The notes below the pieces were generated by a model. That model was not told the origin of the DNA and made no database searches. It saw nothing but the letters and a program-made list of their open reading frames with translations. From assembly GCA_027295555.1 (NCBI GenBank), contig JAPUKT010000282.1:1-13325 (forward strand): a stretch of 13,325 nt of DNA, given 5' to 3'. The stretch is from Deltaproteobacteria bacterium. GTDB lineage: Bacteria; Myxococcota_A; Polyangia; Polyangiales; Houyiibacteriaceae. Both the position numbers and the translations under genes were made by a program. Below, in pieces: positions 1 through 8,129 of this stretch (positions are counted from its first letter, which is position 1; every line of letters starts with the position of its first letter).

Positions 1-1442
1 ACCTGATGGCGGCGAATCTCAGCGCGTACGGGTACATCGGCTTGACGCACGGTGCGGCACACCTGATCGAGGCCTTCGGAAGCGAGGAGCTCAAGGCACG
101 TTTCATGACGCCGATGTACGAGGGCGAATGGACGGGAACGATGGCGCTGACCGAGCCCCAGGCGGGAAGCAGCCTGGGTGACATCACCACCACGGCGATC
201 CCGACCGACGACGACTACTATTTGATCAAGGGCAGCAAGATCTTCATCTCCGGTGCGGATCACAGCGTCACGGAGAACGTCGTCAACCTCGCGCTCGCGC
301 GCATCGAAGGGGCTCCCAGCGGCACCAAGGGCATTTCGCTTTTCGCGGTTCCACGACTCCGACCGGAGAATGGGGAGCTGGTATCGAACGACGTCACCGT
401 CGCGGGGCTCATCCACAAGATCGGATGGAGAGGTCTGCCGAGCTTGGCTCTCGAGTTCGGCGACGTAGGCGACTGCCGCGGTTGGTTGGTCGGAGAGCCG
501 AACCAGGGGATCGGTTACATGTTTCAGATGATGAACGAGGCGCGCATCACGGTGGGCGTCAATGCGGCGGCAACCGCCTCCGCGGCCTATCACGAGGCGC
601 GCATCTATGCGATCGAGCGCCGACAGGGGCGTCGACTCGGAGATCGGGGGGCCGACCAAATTCCGATCGTCGAGCATTCCGACGTCCGACGCATGCTCCT
701 GCGCCAAAAGGCGATCGTCGAAGGGAGCTTTGCCCTGCTCGGGACGACTGCCCGCTACGCCGACATCGCGAGCCATGGCCCCGAGTCGGAGCGGGAGCGT
801 GCATATCTCCTGCTCGACTTGCTGACACCGATTGCCAAAACCTTCCCAGCCGAACGCGGCTTCGAAGCAAACACGCTGGCGATTCAGATCCACGGTGGCT
901 ACGGATACACCAGCGAGTACTTGCCCGAAGCGTACATGCGCGACCAGAAGCTCAACACGCTGCACGAGGGGACGTCCGGCATCCAGAGCATGGATCTCCT
1001 CGGTCGTAAGGTCGTCGCCAAAGGTGGCGCGCCTCTCCGAGCGCTTGGCGAAGAGATCGCGCTCGTGGTGGAGCAAGCGCGCGCCGCAGGCTGCGACACG
1101 CAGCTGTGCGATGCGGTGGAGCAGGCGGCCAACACGGTGACGTCGATCACGATGGAGCTTGGGCAGCGTGGAATGGCGGGCGACACCGATGGCATGCTCG
1201 GCCACAGCTGGGACTACCTCGACATGATAGCGACGTTGGTGGTGGCTTGGCAGTGGCTGCACATGGCTGCGGTCGCCCGAACCCGACTCACAGATCGGCC
1301 GGCCCAGCAAGCGCGCCTTCACGGCATAGAGGCCGCTGCCCAGTACTGGATTCGCACCGAGGTCCCGAGGATTGCGGTCCTTGCCGAGCTCTGCCGAGCC
1401 AACGAGGACTCGTACCTAAAAGCCCAACCTGACTGGTTTTAG
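1..1442 (+). CDS. Acyl-CoA dehydrogenase, DmdC/FadE-like (5' partial)
   Basis: FAD-dependent acyl-CoA dehydrogenase that introduces the alpha-beta double bond into an acyl-CoA thioester. The frame is open to the left edge, so the N-terminal helical domain (roughly 100 or more residues) lies outside; the ATG at 6 is probably internal. Counting from that ATG, the middle-domain motif ALTEPQAGSS is at residues 47-56, KIFISGADH at 78-86, and LHEGTSGIQ at 319-327, whose Glu321 sits where DmdC-type enzymes carry the catalytic base. The long C-terminal helical extension (about 340-478) resembles the extra domain of the 3-methylmercaptopropionyl-CoA dehydrogenase (DmdC) group and distinguishes it from short-chain enzymes. 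Substrate cannot be told from sequence. The stop TAG lies 34 bases from the convergent apt stop; no clear terminator hairpin is visible between them. Confidence 0.93.
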   Translation, partial: LMAANLSAYGYIGLTHGAAHLIEAFGSEELKARFMTPMYEGEWTGTMALTEPQAGSSLGDITTTAIPTDDDYYLIKGSKIFISGADHSVTENVVNLALARIEGAPSGTKGISLFAVPRLRPENGELVSNDVTVAGLIHKIGWRGLPSLALEFGDVGDCRGWLVGEPNQGIGYMFQMMNEARITVGVNAAATASAAYHEARIYAIERRQGRRLGDRGADQIPIVEHSDVRRMLLRQKAIVEGSFALLGTTARYADIASHGPESERERAYLLLDLLTPIAKTFPAERGFEANTLAIQIHGGYGYTSEYLPEAYMRDQKLNTLHEGTSGIQSMDLLGRKVVAKGGAPLRALGEEIALVVEQARAAGCDTQLCDAVEQAANTVTSITMELGQRGMAGDTDGMLGHSWDYLDMIATLVVAWQWLHMAAVARTRLTDRPAQQARLHGIEAAAQYWIRTEVPRIAVLAELCRANEDSYLKAQPDWF

Positions 1443-1476
1443 TGTGCGGATCAGACGCTGGTGGGAAGGTGTGGGG

Positions 1477-2007
1477 TTAATAGTCGAGGAGGGAGATCAC
1501 TCGGTAGCCGTCGAGCTTTTGTTCGCCTTGGAGGAAGCGGAGGTTGACCAGGAAAACCAATGCGGCCACCTCGGCGCCGCACTGCTCGACGAGATCGGCC
1601 GTGGCTTTCGCGGTGCCGCCGGTGGCGATCAGGTCGTCGACGATCAGGACCCGCTGACCCGGGTTGAGAGCGTCTTGATGGATCTCGAGGGCATCGGTTC
1701 CGTATTCGAGCTCGTATTCCGCGCGATAGGTCGCGGCAGGCAGCTTCCCCGGCTTGCGGACCGGCACGAACCCTACGCCGAGCTTGTCGGCAAGCGCAGC
1801 ACCAAACATGAACCCGCGCGCTTCGATCCCGATGACCACATCGACGGGTGCCTCGTCCAAGCGCTCGACAATCAACTGGATGCTCGTCCGAAAGGCCTCG
1901 ACGTCTGCGAGGAGCGGAGTGATGTCTTTGAAGAGGACGCCTTCCTTGGGGAAATCGGGGACGTCTCGAATGCGTGTGCGGAGATAGTCGATTCGCTTGT
2001 CACCCAT
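1477..2007 (-). CDS. apt: Adenine phosphoribosyltransferase
   Basis: Cytoplasmic purine salvage enzyme converting adenine and PRPP to AMP and pyrophosphate. The 176-residue product has the family's usual length. It begins MGDKRIDYLRTRIRDVPDFP and continues with the typical GVLFKDITPLL segment. The PRPP-binding loop VLIVDDLIATGGTAKA is at residues 120-135, and the adenine-side segment GIEARGFMFGAALA at 60-73. The ATG at 2007 is chosen because AGGAG lies 10 bases upstream and homologous N-termini start here; an in-frame extension to 2037 would run back into surE. The start is 4 bases after the surE stop, so the two genes are probably one transcript and translationally coupled. Confidence 0.95.
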   Translation of the reverse strand: MGDKRIDYLRTRIRDVPDFPKEGVLFKDITPLLADVEAFRTSIQLIVERLDEAPVDVVIGIEARGFMFGAALADKLGVGFVPVRKPGKLPAATYRAEYELEYGTDALEIHQDALNPGQRVLIVDDLIATGGTAKATADLVEQCGAEVAALVFLVNLRFLQGEQKLDGYRVISLLDY

Positions 2008-2011
2008 CCGT

Positions 2012-2776
2012 TCACTGCTCCTGGGCGGGCCCCGCAATGTACGCTGCCACGCCGAGATGGTCAGGCTGCGTCGCTTCGATGCTCAGTGGGGTCACCGAAA
2101 TGTAGCCTTCGTCGAGGGCCTCGGTGTCCGCGCCCTCGAGAGGTTCGTTTTTCACCCTTCCAGGGCCGCCGATCCACAGATAGTCCCGGCCGCGAGGATC
2201 GTGGCGGACTTCTACGTCATCGGAGTAGAGGCGCAATCCGAGCCTGGTAGCTCGAATGCCCTTCGGCGGGCGCGCGGGGAAGTTGATGTTGAGCAAGATC
2301 GCCTGCCCCTCGGGAGGGGTGATCTCGAGCAACTGTTTGCAGAATCGTTTGGCGTACTGCGCCGCGCCTTCCATGTCCGACGAAGCGTTGGAGAGAGAAA
2401 GAGACGGCACCCCACGGAGAGCGCCCTCTCGTGCAGCAGCCACGGTTCCCGAATAGTGAACGTCATTGCCGAGATTCAGGCCGTGGTTGATCCCCGAAAC
2501 CACCAGATCGGGCCTTCGCGGCAGCAAGTCCTTCAGGAAGAACGCGACGTAGACACAGTCCGCAGGCGTGCCGTCGACCGCCCAGACGCGCTCTTCGACT
2601 TGGTGGAATCGAAGCGGGTGCTGGAGCGTAATCGAGTGGCTCTTGGCGCTCTGCTCCGTTTGCGGCGCAACGGCGTAGACGTCCGCAAAAGTAGCCAATG
2701 CTTCGCGCAACGCAATGTTGCCTGGTGCGTCGACCCCATCGTCATTGGACACCAACAGAAGTGGGCGGTCGGACAT
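2012..2776 (-). CDS. surE: 5'/3'-nucleotidase SurE
   Basis: Metal-dependent nucleoside monophosphate phosphatase linked in other bacteria to stationary-phase survival. The product is 254 residues, normal for SurE. The N-terminal SNDDG at 10-14 supplies the acidic metal ligands Asp12 and Asp13; the family serine falls at about 43 (EQSAKSHSIT), and SGINHG at 94-99 with Asn97 completes the site. YSGTVAAAREG (108-118) is a further family signature. The ATG at 2776 is preceded by GAGGGA at 5-8 bases. The gene follows tRNA-Pro by 54 bases and is followed at once by apt, so tRNA-Pro, surE and apt may share a transcript (inference). Confidence 0.95.
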   Translation of the reverse strand: MSDRPLLLVSNDDGVDAPGNIALREALATFADVYAVAPQTEQSAKSHSITLQHPLRFHQVEERVWAVDGTPADCVYVAFFLKDLLPRRPDLVVSGINHGLNLGNDVHYSGTVAAAREGALRGVPSLSLSNASSDMEGAAQYAKRFCKQLLEITPPEGQAILLNINFPARPPKGIRATRLGLRLYSDDVEVRHDPRGRDYLWIGGPGRVKNEPLEGADTEALDEGYISVTPLSIEATQPDHLGVAAYIAGPAQEQ

Positions 2777-2830
2777 GCGTCCCTCGGACTATCGCGGAAC
2801 CTCGCGACGGGCAACATCAATGTCCGTCCA

Positions 2831-2907
2831 TGGTCGGGGCGACTGGATTCGAACCAGCGACCCCCTCACCCCCAGTGAGGTGCGCTACCAAGCTGCGCCA
2901 CGCCCCG
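2831..2907 (-). tRNA. tRNA-Pro (anticodon GGG)
   Basis: A full cloverleaf can be folded on the minus strand. The acceptor stem CGGGGCG (2901-2907) pairs with CGCCCCG (2835-2841). The D-arm is GCGC-AGCTTGGTA-GCGC. The anticodon arm is CCTCA-CTGGGGG-TGAGG, with anticodon GGG at 2871-2873. The T-arm is GCTGG-TTCGAAT-CCAGT with one G-T pair. Discriminator A and a genomically encoded CCA (2831-2833) follow. From the fold and anticodon this is proline. It sits downstream of the merR-like gene, a position in which tRNA-Pro is also known next to the ihfA region in pseudomonads. Confidence 0.96.
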
Positions 2908-2933
2908 TCCACCCTCTTTGGGGAGGGCAGGCG

Positions 2934-2961
2934 ACTCTAACCCAGGAGGCCTCAGAAGCAA
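2934..2961 (-). promoter_or_regulatory. Candidate sigma70-type promoter for tRNA-Pro
   Basis: On the minus strand, TTGCTT (2956-2961) and TAGAGT (2934-2939) are separated by 16 bases. A GC-rich stretch (CGCCTGCCC) follows the -10, as is common at stable-RNA promoters. The -10 ends about 26 bases before the tRNA 5' end. The -35 match is only moderate, so this is a candidate. Confidence 0.35.
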
Positions 2962-3034
2962 TCTCAAAAGGAACCAGCGCTCTCATTGAGGCGAGGCGCG
3001 GGCGGGGTCCAGTGGCCGGCGCGGAGCGTCGGTT

Positions 3035-3493
3035 TTACGGGGCCTCAGGACTGGGGTGCACCGTGACCGGCACCACCTTGTGGACCGTCACTTGAACCGG
3101 CTCCGACTGCGCCGGTTGCTGCTCGGTTACCTGGACCTCCTTGAGCAGGTCCGAAAGCTGCTGACGCAGGCCGAGGAGCTCGGCTCGGAGCGCCACCTCG
3201 CGTGCTGCCCTCGGTTCAGGAGGGCTGTTTCGCTGGTGCCGACCGAGGTCACGGATTCGCTTTCGGGCGCCAGGAATAGTGTAGCCCTCGTCGTGCAGCA
3301 ACTGGTGAATCAACATTGCGAGCTCGACGTCCTTGCGGCTGTATTGCCGATGCGCGCCCCGCGTCTTCTTGGGACGGAGGGCGGGAAACTCAGTCTCCCA
3401 ATAGCGCAGTGCATGCGCCTTGACCCCTACGATATTCGCGACTTCGCCGATCTTGAAGAACAGCTTATCAGGTAGTTGTGTGCGCCGTCTCAT
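3035..3493 (-). CDS. MerR-family HTH transcriptional regulator (ihfA-adjacent type)
   Basis: Predicted DNA-binding protein of 152 residues. The N-terminal winged helix-turn-helix spans about residues 8-80: KIGEVANIVGVKAHALRYWE is the recognition segment and AHRQYSRKDVELAMLIHQLL the wing and following helix. The remainder is a charged helical stretch (about 95-125), probably a coiled coil, and a short Val/Thr/Pro-rich tail with an internal near-repeat (VQVTVH, VPVTVH). No effector-binding domain is present. This short MerR type is regularly found after ihfA in proteobacteria; its target is not known from sequence. The ATG at 3493 was taken; a GTG at 3502, directly abutting the ihfA stop, is an alternative and neither has a strong ribosome binding site. 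Confidence 0.88.
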   Translation of the reverse strand: MRRRTQLPDKLFFKIGEVANIVGVKAHALRYWETEFPALRPKKTRGAHRQYSRKDVELAMLIHQLLHDEGYTIPGARKRIRDLGRHQRNSPPEPRAAREVALRAELLGLRQQLSDLLKEVQVTEQQPAQSEPVQVTVHKVVPVTVHPSPEAP

Positions 3494-3502
3494 AGAACCC
3501 AC

Positions 3503-3829
3503 TCAGTACGAGCTTTGGTGTGAATCCGCTTCCTCTTCTTCTTTGGTGCGGTGCGGATTCAGCACAGTTTTGAGCACTTGGCTGGGCTTGAAGGTCGGCA
3601 CGCGCCGCGCGCTGATCGGGATTGGGGCGCCCGTCTGTGGGTTTCGGCCGATGCGCTCCTTTTTGGCGCGCACCACGAAGTTTCCGAAGCCCGATATCTT
3701 GATCTTCTCCCCCTCAGCAAGCACGTCCTTCATCGTGTCGAATACGGCCTCCACGACCTCGGCCGCCTCTTTCTTCGAGAAGCCCCCAACCTTCTCGTAG
3801 ACGGAATCGATGATTTCGGCTTTCGTCAT
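3503..3829 (-). CDS. ihfA: Integration host factor alpha subunit / HU-family protein
   Basis: DNA-bending nucleoid protein of the HU/IHF family, 108 residues. It begins MTKAEIIDSVYEKVGGFSKK, has the core KISGFGNFVVRAKKERIGRN at 44-63, and GRNPQTGAPIPI at 61-72, where Pro64 lies at the intercalating tip of the beta arm. IHF alpha is preferred over HU because of the position after pheT and the PISARRVPTFKPS sequence. The C-terminus carries an acidic tail (KEEEEADSHQSS) longer than in E. coli IhfA. The ATG at 3829 has GGAGG 11 bases upstream; an upstream in-frame extension lacks similarity. The IHF beta partner is not in this window. Confidence 0.92.
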   Translation of the reverse strand: MTKAEIIDSVYEKVGGFSKKEAAEVVEAVFDTMKDVLAEGEKIKISGFGNFVVRAKKERIGRNPQTGAPIPISARRVPTFKPSQVLKTVLNPHRTKEEEEADSHQSSY

Positions 3830-3881
3830 TCGGATTTTTGCCTCCAGAGGCCCCGTCAACGCCAGAGAACCATAAATCGGT

Positions 3882-3892
3882 TTGAGTCTCAA
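3882..3892. repeat. 11-bp perfect palindrome upstream of ihfA
   Basis: TTGAG-T-CTCAA lies 53-63 bases upstream of the ihfA ATG. It could be an operator or chance; there is no matched regulator. Confidence 0.3.
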
Positions 3893-3894
3893 GG

Positions 3895-3930
3895 GTTTGG
3901 CGAGGATTCGAAGTTTGGCGAGGATTCGAA
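3895..3930. repeat. Perfect 18-bp tandem duplication in the pheT-ihfA gap
   Basis: The unit GTTTGGCGAGGATTCGAA occurs twice head to tail (3895-3912 and 3913-3930) without a mismatch. It lies in the 140-base gap between the pheT stop and the ihfA start. The lack of divergence suggests a recent duplication by slippage or a maintained protein-binding site. Confidence 0.9.
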
Positions 3931-3969
3931 GGAAGAAAGGTGCGTATTCTCACAGATGCGGGAATCTGC

Positions 3970-6450
3970 CTAGCGGATGGTGGCTTCAAAGCGATCGCGC
4001 GCGAGCTTTGCGACCTTGCCATGCACCTTATCCACCCGCTTGTCGGTGAGCGTGCTTTCGGGGTCCCGGTACGTCACCCGGAACGCGAGACTGCGGTGGC
4101 CCTCGGGGATCTGGTCGCCCCGGTAGAGGTCGAAAAGATGGACTGACTCCGCAAGGCCGCCCGACGCTTCGGACAACGCTGCCGCGATCTCCCCGGCGGT
4201 GAATTCTTCGCGTACGAGCATAGCGATGTCTCGTGTGACCGCGGGGAACCTGGGAAGCTCGTGGGCCTGCGGAGGACCAAGCTCCTCGAAAAGCGCGTGC
4301 AAGGTTGCGACGTCGATCTCCGCGTAGACCACACGGCCATGAAGCTCGAGGGCGTCGCCAACATCGGGGTGGATCTCCCCTACGAACCCGATCGGCCGCG
4401 AGGCCAGCGAAACGACCGCTGAGCGCTTGGGGTGCATGAACGCCGGAACCTCGCCTTGGGCGATCCCCGGTTCCTGACCAATGACCCGATCCAAGATCGC
4501 TTCCACCACACCCTTGCCATCATAGAAGTCGAAGACTCGATCGCCACCGATCCAACCGGGACGATCGCCTGCGAGGACGATCGCGAGGGTGGTGTCCTCC
4601 CGCGGCAGAACGTCGTCGCTCGGGTGGAAGGTACGCGCAAGCTCGAAGAGGCGAACGTCGGTAGCGCCATGACGCTGCGCTCGAGTCGCGGCGCCGGTCA
4701 GGCCGGGCATCAACGACGTGCGCATCACCGCGCGCTCTTCGGAGAGCGGATTCGCGAGCGCGACGACATCGGTGGACACCCGTGCTTTTTGGAGGTCGTT
4801 GACCGACAAGAACCCGTAATTCACGGCCTCGTAGAGGCCCGACGTGACCGCCGCGGTGCGCAGGGCCGAAATGAAACGCAGCGGCTCTGGCGTCCCCGAC
4901 TCCGACGGGTGGACACGCGGAACGGCGGTGGGGATCTGGTCGTAGCCTCGGACACGTGCGACTTCCTCGATGAGGTCGACCTCACGGCTGACGTCGGGTC
5001 GCCAGCTCGGCGCCTCGACGGTGAGGCTCGTCTCGCTCTTCTCGACGATGCGGCAGCCCACGGCCTCCAAGATGCGCTCACTCTCGTCAGCTTCGATCGG
5101 GGTCCCGAGGAGCTGCGCAGCTCGCGCCGGGCGAAACGAGATCGACTTCGGTGCGTAGGCAATGGCGACCCGATCGATGGCCGTGGTCGCGGCGGCCCCG
5201 CCCCCGAGCTCGGCGATCAGTGAGGCCGCACTGGCCAACACCTGAGGTACGGCTTGGGGATCGACGCCGCGCTCGAAGCGATGGCTGGAATCGGTGTGAA
5301 CGCCGAGTCGGCGCGACGTGCGTCGAATGGACCGTGGGTCGAAGTAGGCGCACTCGATGAGGATGTCTTTGGTGTCGTCTTGAATCTCGCTATTGGCTCC
5401 GCCCATGACGCCCGCAACGGCGACAGGGCCTTCACCATCACAGATCAAGAGGTCGTCGGGCGTGAATGTGCGCTCCACCCCGTCGAGCGTCGCCATCGTC
5501 TCGCCGTCGGTCGCGAGTCGAACGACGACTTTGGAGCCGCGAAGTCGACTGAGGCCGAAACCGTGAATCGGGTGCCCCCATTCGAGCAAGATCAGGTTCG
5601 TCGCGTCGACGACGTTTGAAAGCGCACGGAGGCCGAGGTTGTGGAGCCGGTACTGGAGCCAGAACGGCGACGGCGCCACCTCCACGCCGGAGACGAGCGC
5701 CGCGCCGTACCGAGGACAGCGATCTCCGTTCACGATCTCGACCGAGATGCTCGGGAGGCCTGGTGCATCGATCAGCTCGCTCTCGTTGTCCCACAAAGGG
5801 ACGAGGTCGGTCGTGGGTTGGTCGACTTGGAAGGAGGCTTCCGCGGCGAAGGTTCGTCGTGGGCCGGCGGCCTTGCGGGGCTCGCATGGCTTGCCGAAGA
5901 GGAGCCCAATTTCGCGGGCGATCCCCACGTGACCCAAGCAGTCGGGCCGGTTTGGAGTGAGGCCGATGTCGAGAATGAAGTCGTGGAGATCGAGGGCATG
6001 CGCGCCGTCGTCGCCTGGCAAAGCCGCGTTCTCCGTGTCCACGATGAAGATACCGTCCACATCGGCACCGATCTCGAGCTCGGCTTCGCTGCAGATCATT
6101 CCCGAGGACTCGATGCCTCCGACCTTGCGCGACCCGATCTGAAGGCCGTTTGGAAGAACCGCGCCAGGACGCGCAAACAAGACTCGACCCCCTGGCTCGG
6201 GCACGTTCGGAGCGCCGCAAACGACTTCATGCTCTGCTTCGCCGTCGAACACAGTGACGAGCATGAGCTTGTCGCGCTTCGGATGAGGGGCTTTGGTGCG
6301 CACCTCGGCAATCACGACGCCGGAAAGGTTCGCGCCCTTCTCTTCGATCGCTTCGACCTCCAAGCCTGCCTGCGTGATGCGATGGGCCACCTCGTGGACA
6401 TCGGCCTCGATGGGACAGAGCTCTTGCAGCCAACGGAATGAAGTCAGCAT
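3970..6450 (-). CDS. pheT: Phenylalanine--tRNA ligase beta subunit
   Basis: Beta chain of the alpha2-beta2 phenylalanyl-tRNA synthetase; contributes tRNA binding and editing. The 826-residue product is close to normal length. An EMAP-like tRNA-binding domain lies at about 40-150 (VVIAEVRTKAPHPKRDKLML). The B3/B4 editing region follows (LGLRALSNVVDATNLILLEW, GHPIHGFGLSRL). Next are a B5 domain, the catalytic-like core containing SHRFERGVD and WRPDVSREVDLIEEVARVRG, and a C-terminal ferredoxin-fold anticodon-binding domain (about 735-826, starting near LPRFPAVTRDIAML). The ATG at 6450 is chosen because AGGA overlaps the pheS stop 6 bases upstream and because MLTSFRWLQE matches family N-termini; the 70-residue in-frame extension upstream overlaps pheS and is spurious. 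Confidence 0.97.
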   Translation of the reverse strand: MLTSFRWLQELCPIEADVHEVAHRITQAGLEVEAIEEKGANLSGVVIAEVRTKAPHPKRDKLMLVTVFDGEAEHEVVCGAPNVPEPGGRVLFARPGAVLPNGLQIGSRKVGGIESSGMICSEAELEIGADVDGIFIVDTENAALPGDDGAHALDLHDFILDIGLTPNRPDCLGHVGIAREIGLLFGKPCEPRKAAGPRRTFAAEASFQVDQPTTDLVPLWDNESELIDAPGLPSISVEIVNGDRCPRYGAALVSGVEVAPSPFWLQYRLHNLGLRALSNVVDATNLILLEWGHPIHGFGLSRLRGSKVVVRLATDGETMATLDGVERTFTPDDLLICDGEGPVAVAGVMGGANSEIQDDTKDILIECAYFDPRSIRRTSRRLGVHTDSSHRFERGVDPQAVPQVLASAASLIAELGGGAAATTAIDRVAIAYAPKSISFRPARAAQLLGTPIEADESERILEAVGCRIVEKSETSLTVEAPSWRPDVSREVDLIEEVARVRGYDQIPTAVPRVHPSESGTPEPLRFISALRTAAVTSGLYEAVNYGFLSVNDLQKARVSTDVVALANPLSEERAVMRTSLMPGLTGAATRAQRHGATDVRLFELARTFHPSDDVLPREDTTLAIVLAGDRPGWIGGDRVFDFYDGKGVVEAILDRVIGQEPGIAQGEVPAFMHPKRSAVVSLASRPIGFVGEIHPDVGDALELHGRVVYAEIDVATLHALFEELGPPQAHELPRFPAVTRDIAMLVREEFTAGEIAAALSEASGGLAESVHLFDLYRGDQIPEGHRSLAFRVTYRDPESTLTDKRVDKVHGKVAKLARDRFEATIR

Positions 6451-6458
6451 GGTCGTTC

Positions 6459-7547
6459 CTAAAACTGAGACAGGAAGCGCACGTCGTTGTCGTAGAGAAG
6501 CTTGATGTTCGGAATGCCGTATTTGAGCATCGCGATCCGGTCCAGCCCCATGCCGAAGGCGAACCCGGTGTACTTCTCCGGGTCGTACCCCACGTTCTCG
6601 AACACGACTGGGTGGATCATTCCGCAGCCGAGGATCTCCATCCATCCGCTGCCCTTGCATACGCGGCAGGCCGCCGTGCGCTCTTTATCGCCTTCCCACG
6701 CGCGGCAGAAGACGCAACTCATGTCGACCTCACCGCCCGGTTCGACGAACGGGAAGTAACTCGCGCGAAAGCGGACGCCCACGTGCTCGTCGAAGAGGCG
6801 CCGCAGAAAAAGAGTCAGCACCCCTTTGAGCTCGGCGAAGGTCACGTCCGTATCGACGAGGAAGCCCTCGAGCTGGAAGAACATCGGCGAGTGCGTGGCG
6901 TCATCGTCGCGACGGTACACCGCGCCTGGCGACAGGATTGCTAGAGGGGGCTCGCGGCGGCTCATCTCGCGCACCTGAATCGTCGACGTTTGGGTCCTCA
7001 AGAGGACGCTGTGGGGCCCGGAGCTTGGGCCACCTTCGATGAAGAAGGTGTCGTGCTCGTCGGTTGCCGGGTGGTCCGGGGGAAAGCCGAGCTTGTCGAA
7101 GCAATTCTCGTAGAGCTCGACCTCCGGGCCGTCGGCCACGTCGAAGCCCAACGACGTGAAGATCTCGATCACCTCGTTGCGAATGCGCGTGATCGGATGC
7201 AGCCGGCCAGGCATTTGCCAACGCCCCGGCAACGTCACGTCGAGGAAAGGACCGGTGAGCTCGGCTTCGCGGGCGCGTCGGTGAATGCCTTCGAGTGCGC
7301 CGTCGAAAGTCTGTTGGATCTCTTGCTTGAGCGCATTCGCGCGCTGACCGAGCTCGCGTCGCCGGTCGCCCGGGAGCTTCGGCATGAGCTTGAGGAGCTT
7401 GGTGAGCTCGCCATGTGGCCCCACGTAGCGGCCGTTGACTAGGCGAAGGGACGGCTCGTCGGTCGCGTCGCGGAGTGCCTGCTCGTACGCGCCACGGACT
7501 TCGGCAAGTCCGTCTTCGAATGTCTGAACCGCATCAGGCTCTGCCAT
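6459..7547 (-). CDS. pheS: Phenylalanine--tRNA ligase alpha subunit
   Basis: Catalytic chain of phenylalanyl-tRNA synthetase, charging tRNA-Phe. It has 362 residues. An N-terminal coiled-coil arm that contacts tRNA (about 1-95) is followed by a class II catalytic core: motif 1 region at 118-165 (RIRNEVIEIF, HPATDEHDTFF), motif 2 at 218-229 (THSPMFFQLEGF) and motif 3 at 328-341 (GFAFGMGLDRIAML). A four-cysteine insert, CxxC at 278-281 and CxxC at 294-297, precedes GWMEILGCGMIHP; such knuckles occur in many non-enteric PheS proteins and may hold zinc. The gene starts 17 bases after the rplT stop, leaving no room for a pheM-type leader peptide. Only GGA lies before the ATG, so translation may depend on coupling to rplT. 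Confidence 0.97.
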   Translation of the reverse strand: MAEPDAVQTFEDGLAEVRGAYEQALRDATDEPSLRLVNGRYVGPHGELTKLLKLMPKLPGDRRRELGQRANALKQEIQQTFDGALEGIHRRAREAELTGPFLDVTLPGRWQMPGRLHPITRIRNEVIEIFTSLGFDVADGPEVELYENCFDKLGFPPDHPATDEHDTFFIEGGPSSGPHSVLLRTQTSTIQVREMSRREPPLAILSPGAVYRRDDDATHSPMFFQLEGFLVDTDVTFAELKGVLTLFLRRLFDEHVGVRFRASYFPFVEPGGEVDMSCVFCRAWEGDKERTAACRVCKGSGWMEILGCGMIHPVVFENVGYDPEKYTGFAFGMGLDRIAMLKYGIPNIKLLYDNDVRFLSQF

Positions 7548-7564
7548 CGCGCGTCCAGAGCGAT

Positions 7565-7909
7565 CTACTCGATGGCGTCGACGACCGCTTTGAAGCCGCC
7601 TGGATCGGCGACTGCGATCTCCGCGAGGATCTTGCGATCGAGCCCAATCCCGGAGCGCTTCAAACCGGCGATGAACTGGCTGTAGTTCAGCCCGTTAGCG
7701 CGTGCGGCAGCGTTGATGCGTGCAATCCAAAGACGGCGATAGTCGCGCTTCTTGGTGCGGCGATGCCGATAGGCGTCTTCCCATGCGTTGTGGACCTGTT
7801 CGATCGCAACGTGGAAGGCCTTGCGGCGTGCGCCGTAGTAACCCTTGGCGTGCTTGAGTAAGCGCTTGCGCCGGCGACGGGCTTTGAACCCTCGTTTCAC
7901 TCTAGGCAT
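7565..7909 (-). CDS. rplT: Large ribosomal subunit protein bL20
   Basis: Early-assembly 50S protein, 114 residues, with the expected extremely basic N-terminal extension (MPRVKRGFKARRRRKRLLKH). The conserved segment YYGARRKAFHVAIEQV follows, then the globular 23S rRNA-binding part (RRLWIARINAAARANGLNYS). In other bacteria L20 also represses its own operon by binding the leader mRNA. The ATG at 7909 is preceded by GGGAG at 6-7 bases and lies 19 bases after the rpmI stop. An in-frame extension to 8029 overlaps rpmI and is rejected. Confidence 0.98.
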   Translation of the reverse strand: MPRVKRGFKARRRRKRLLKHAKGYYGARRKAFHVAIEQVHNAWEDAYRHRRTKKRDYRRLWIARINAAARANGLNYSQFIAGLKRSGIGLDRKILAEIAVADPGGFKAVVDAIE

Positions 7910-7928
7910 GGCGTTCTCCCTAAAAGTC

Positions 7929-8129
7929 TCAGAGCTCGTAAGGAAGCAAACGCCGGATCCGAGCTTCGTCGCGAGCGTCGACCAGGGAGTTCTTCTTGAG
8001 CTTCCGGAGTCGGTTCGCGGACTTGCCACGCATCAAGTGCTGCTTGCCGGCCGTGGAACGGCGAATCCGCCCTCCACCGGTCGCTCTGAACCGCTTGGCG
8101 GCAGCACGTCTTGTTTTCATTTTAGGCAT
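7929..8129 (-). CDS. rpmI: Large ribosomal subunit protein bL35
   Basis: Small basic 50S subunit protein of 66 residues. It begins MPKMKTRRAAAKRFRATGGG, the standard L35 start, and contains KQHLMRGKSANRLRKLKKNS. It pairs with rplT as in nearly all bacteria. The ATG at 8129 is preceded by GAGG at 8 bases. The 148-base gap to infC upstream is the longest inside the infC-to-pheT part of the cluster and probably carries regulation. Confidence 0.97.
   Translation of the reverse strand: MPKMKTRRAAAKRFRATGGGRIRRSTAGKQHLMRGKSANRLRKLKKNSLVDARDEARIRRLLPYEL

Noticed and set aside
1443..1476. Bidirectional terminator between the convergent acyl-CoA dehydrogenase and apt genes
   Set aside because: No inverted repeat with a T tract can be found in the 34 bases.
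4432..5223. Plus-strand open frame of 263 codons inside pheT
   Set aside because: Antisense to the pheT coding sequence, with no recognisable motif. Several similar plus-strand frames opposite pheT, thrS and infC are rejected for the same reason.
6451..6660. 70-residue N-terminal extension of pheT
   Set aside because: It overlaps the end of pheS, while ATG 6450 has a ribosome binding site and the family N-terminus.
7548..7564. pheM-type attenuator leader before pheS
   Set aside because: Only 17 bases separate rplT and pheS; there is no room for a leader peptide or terminator pair.
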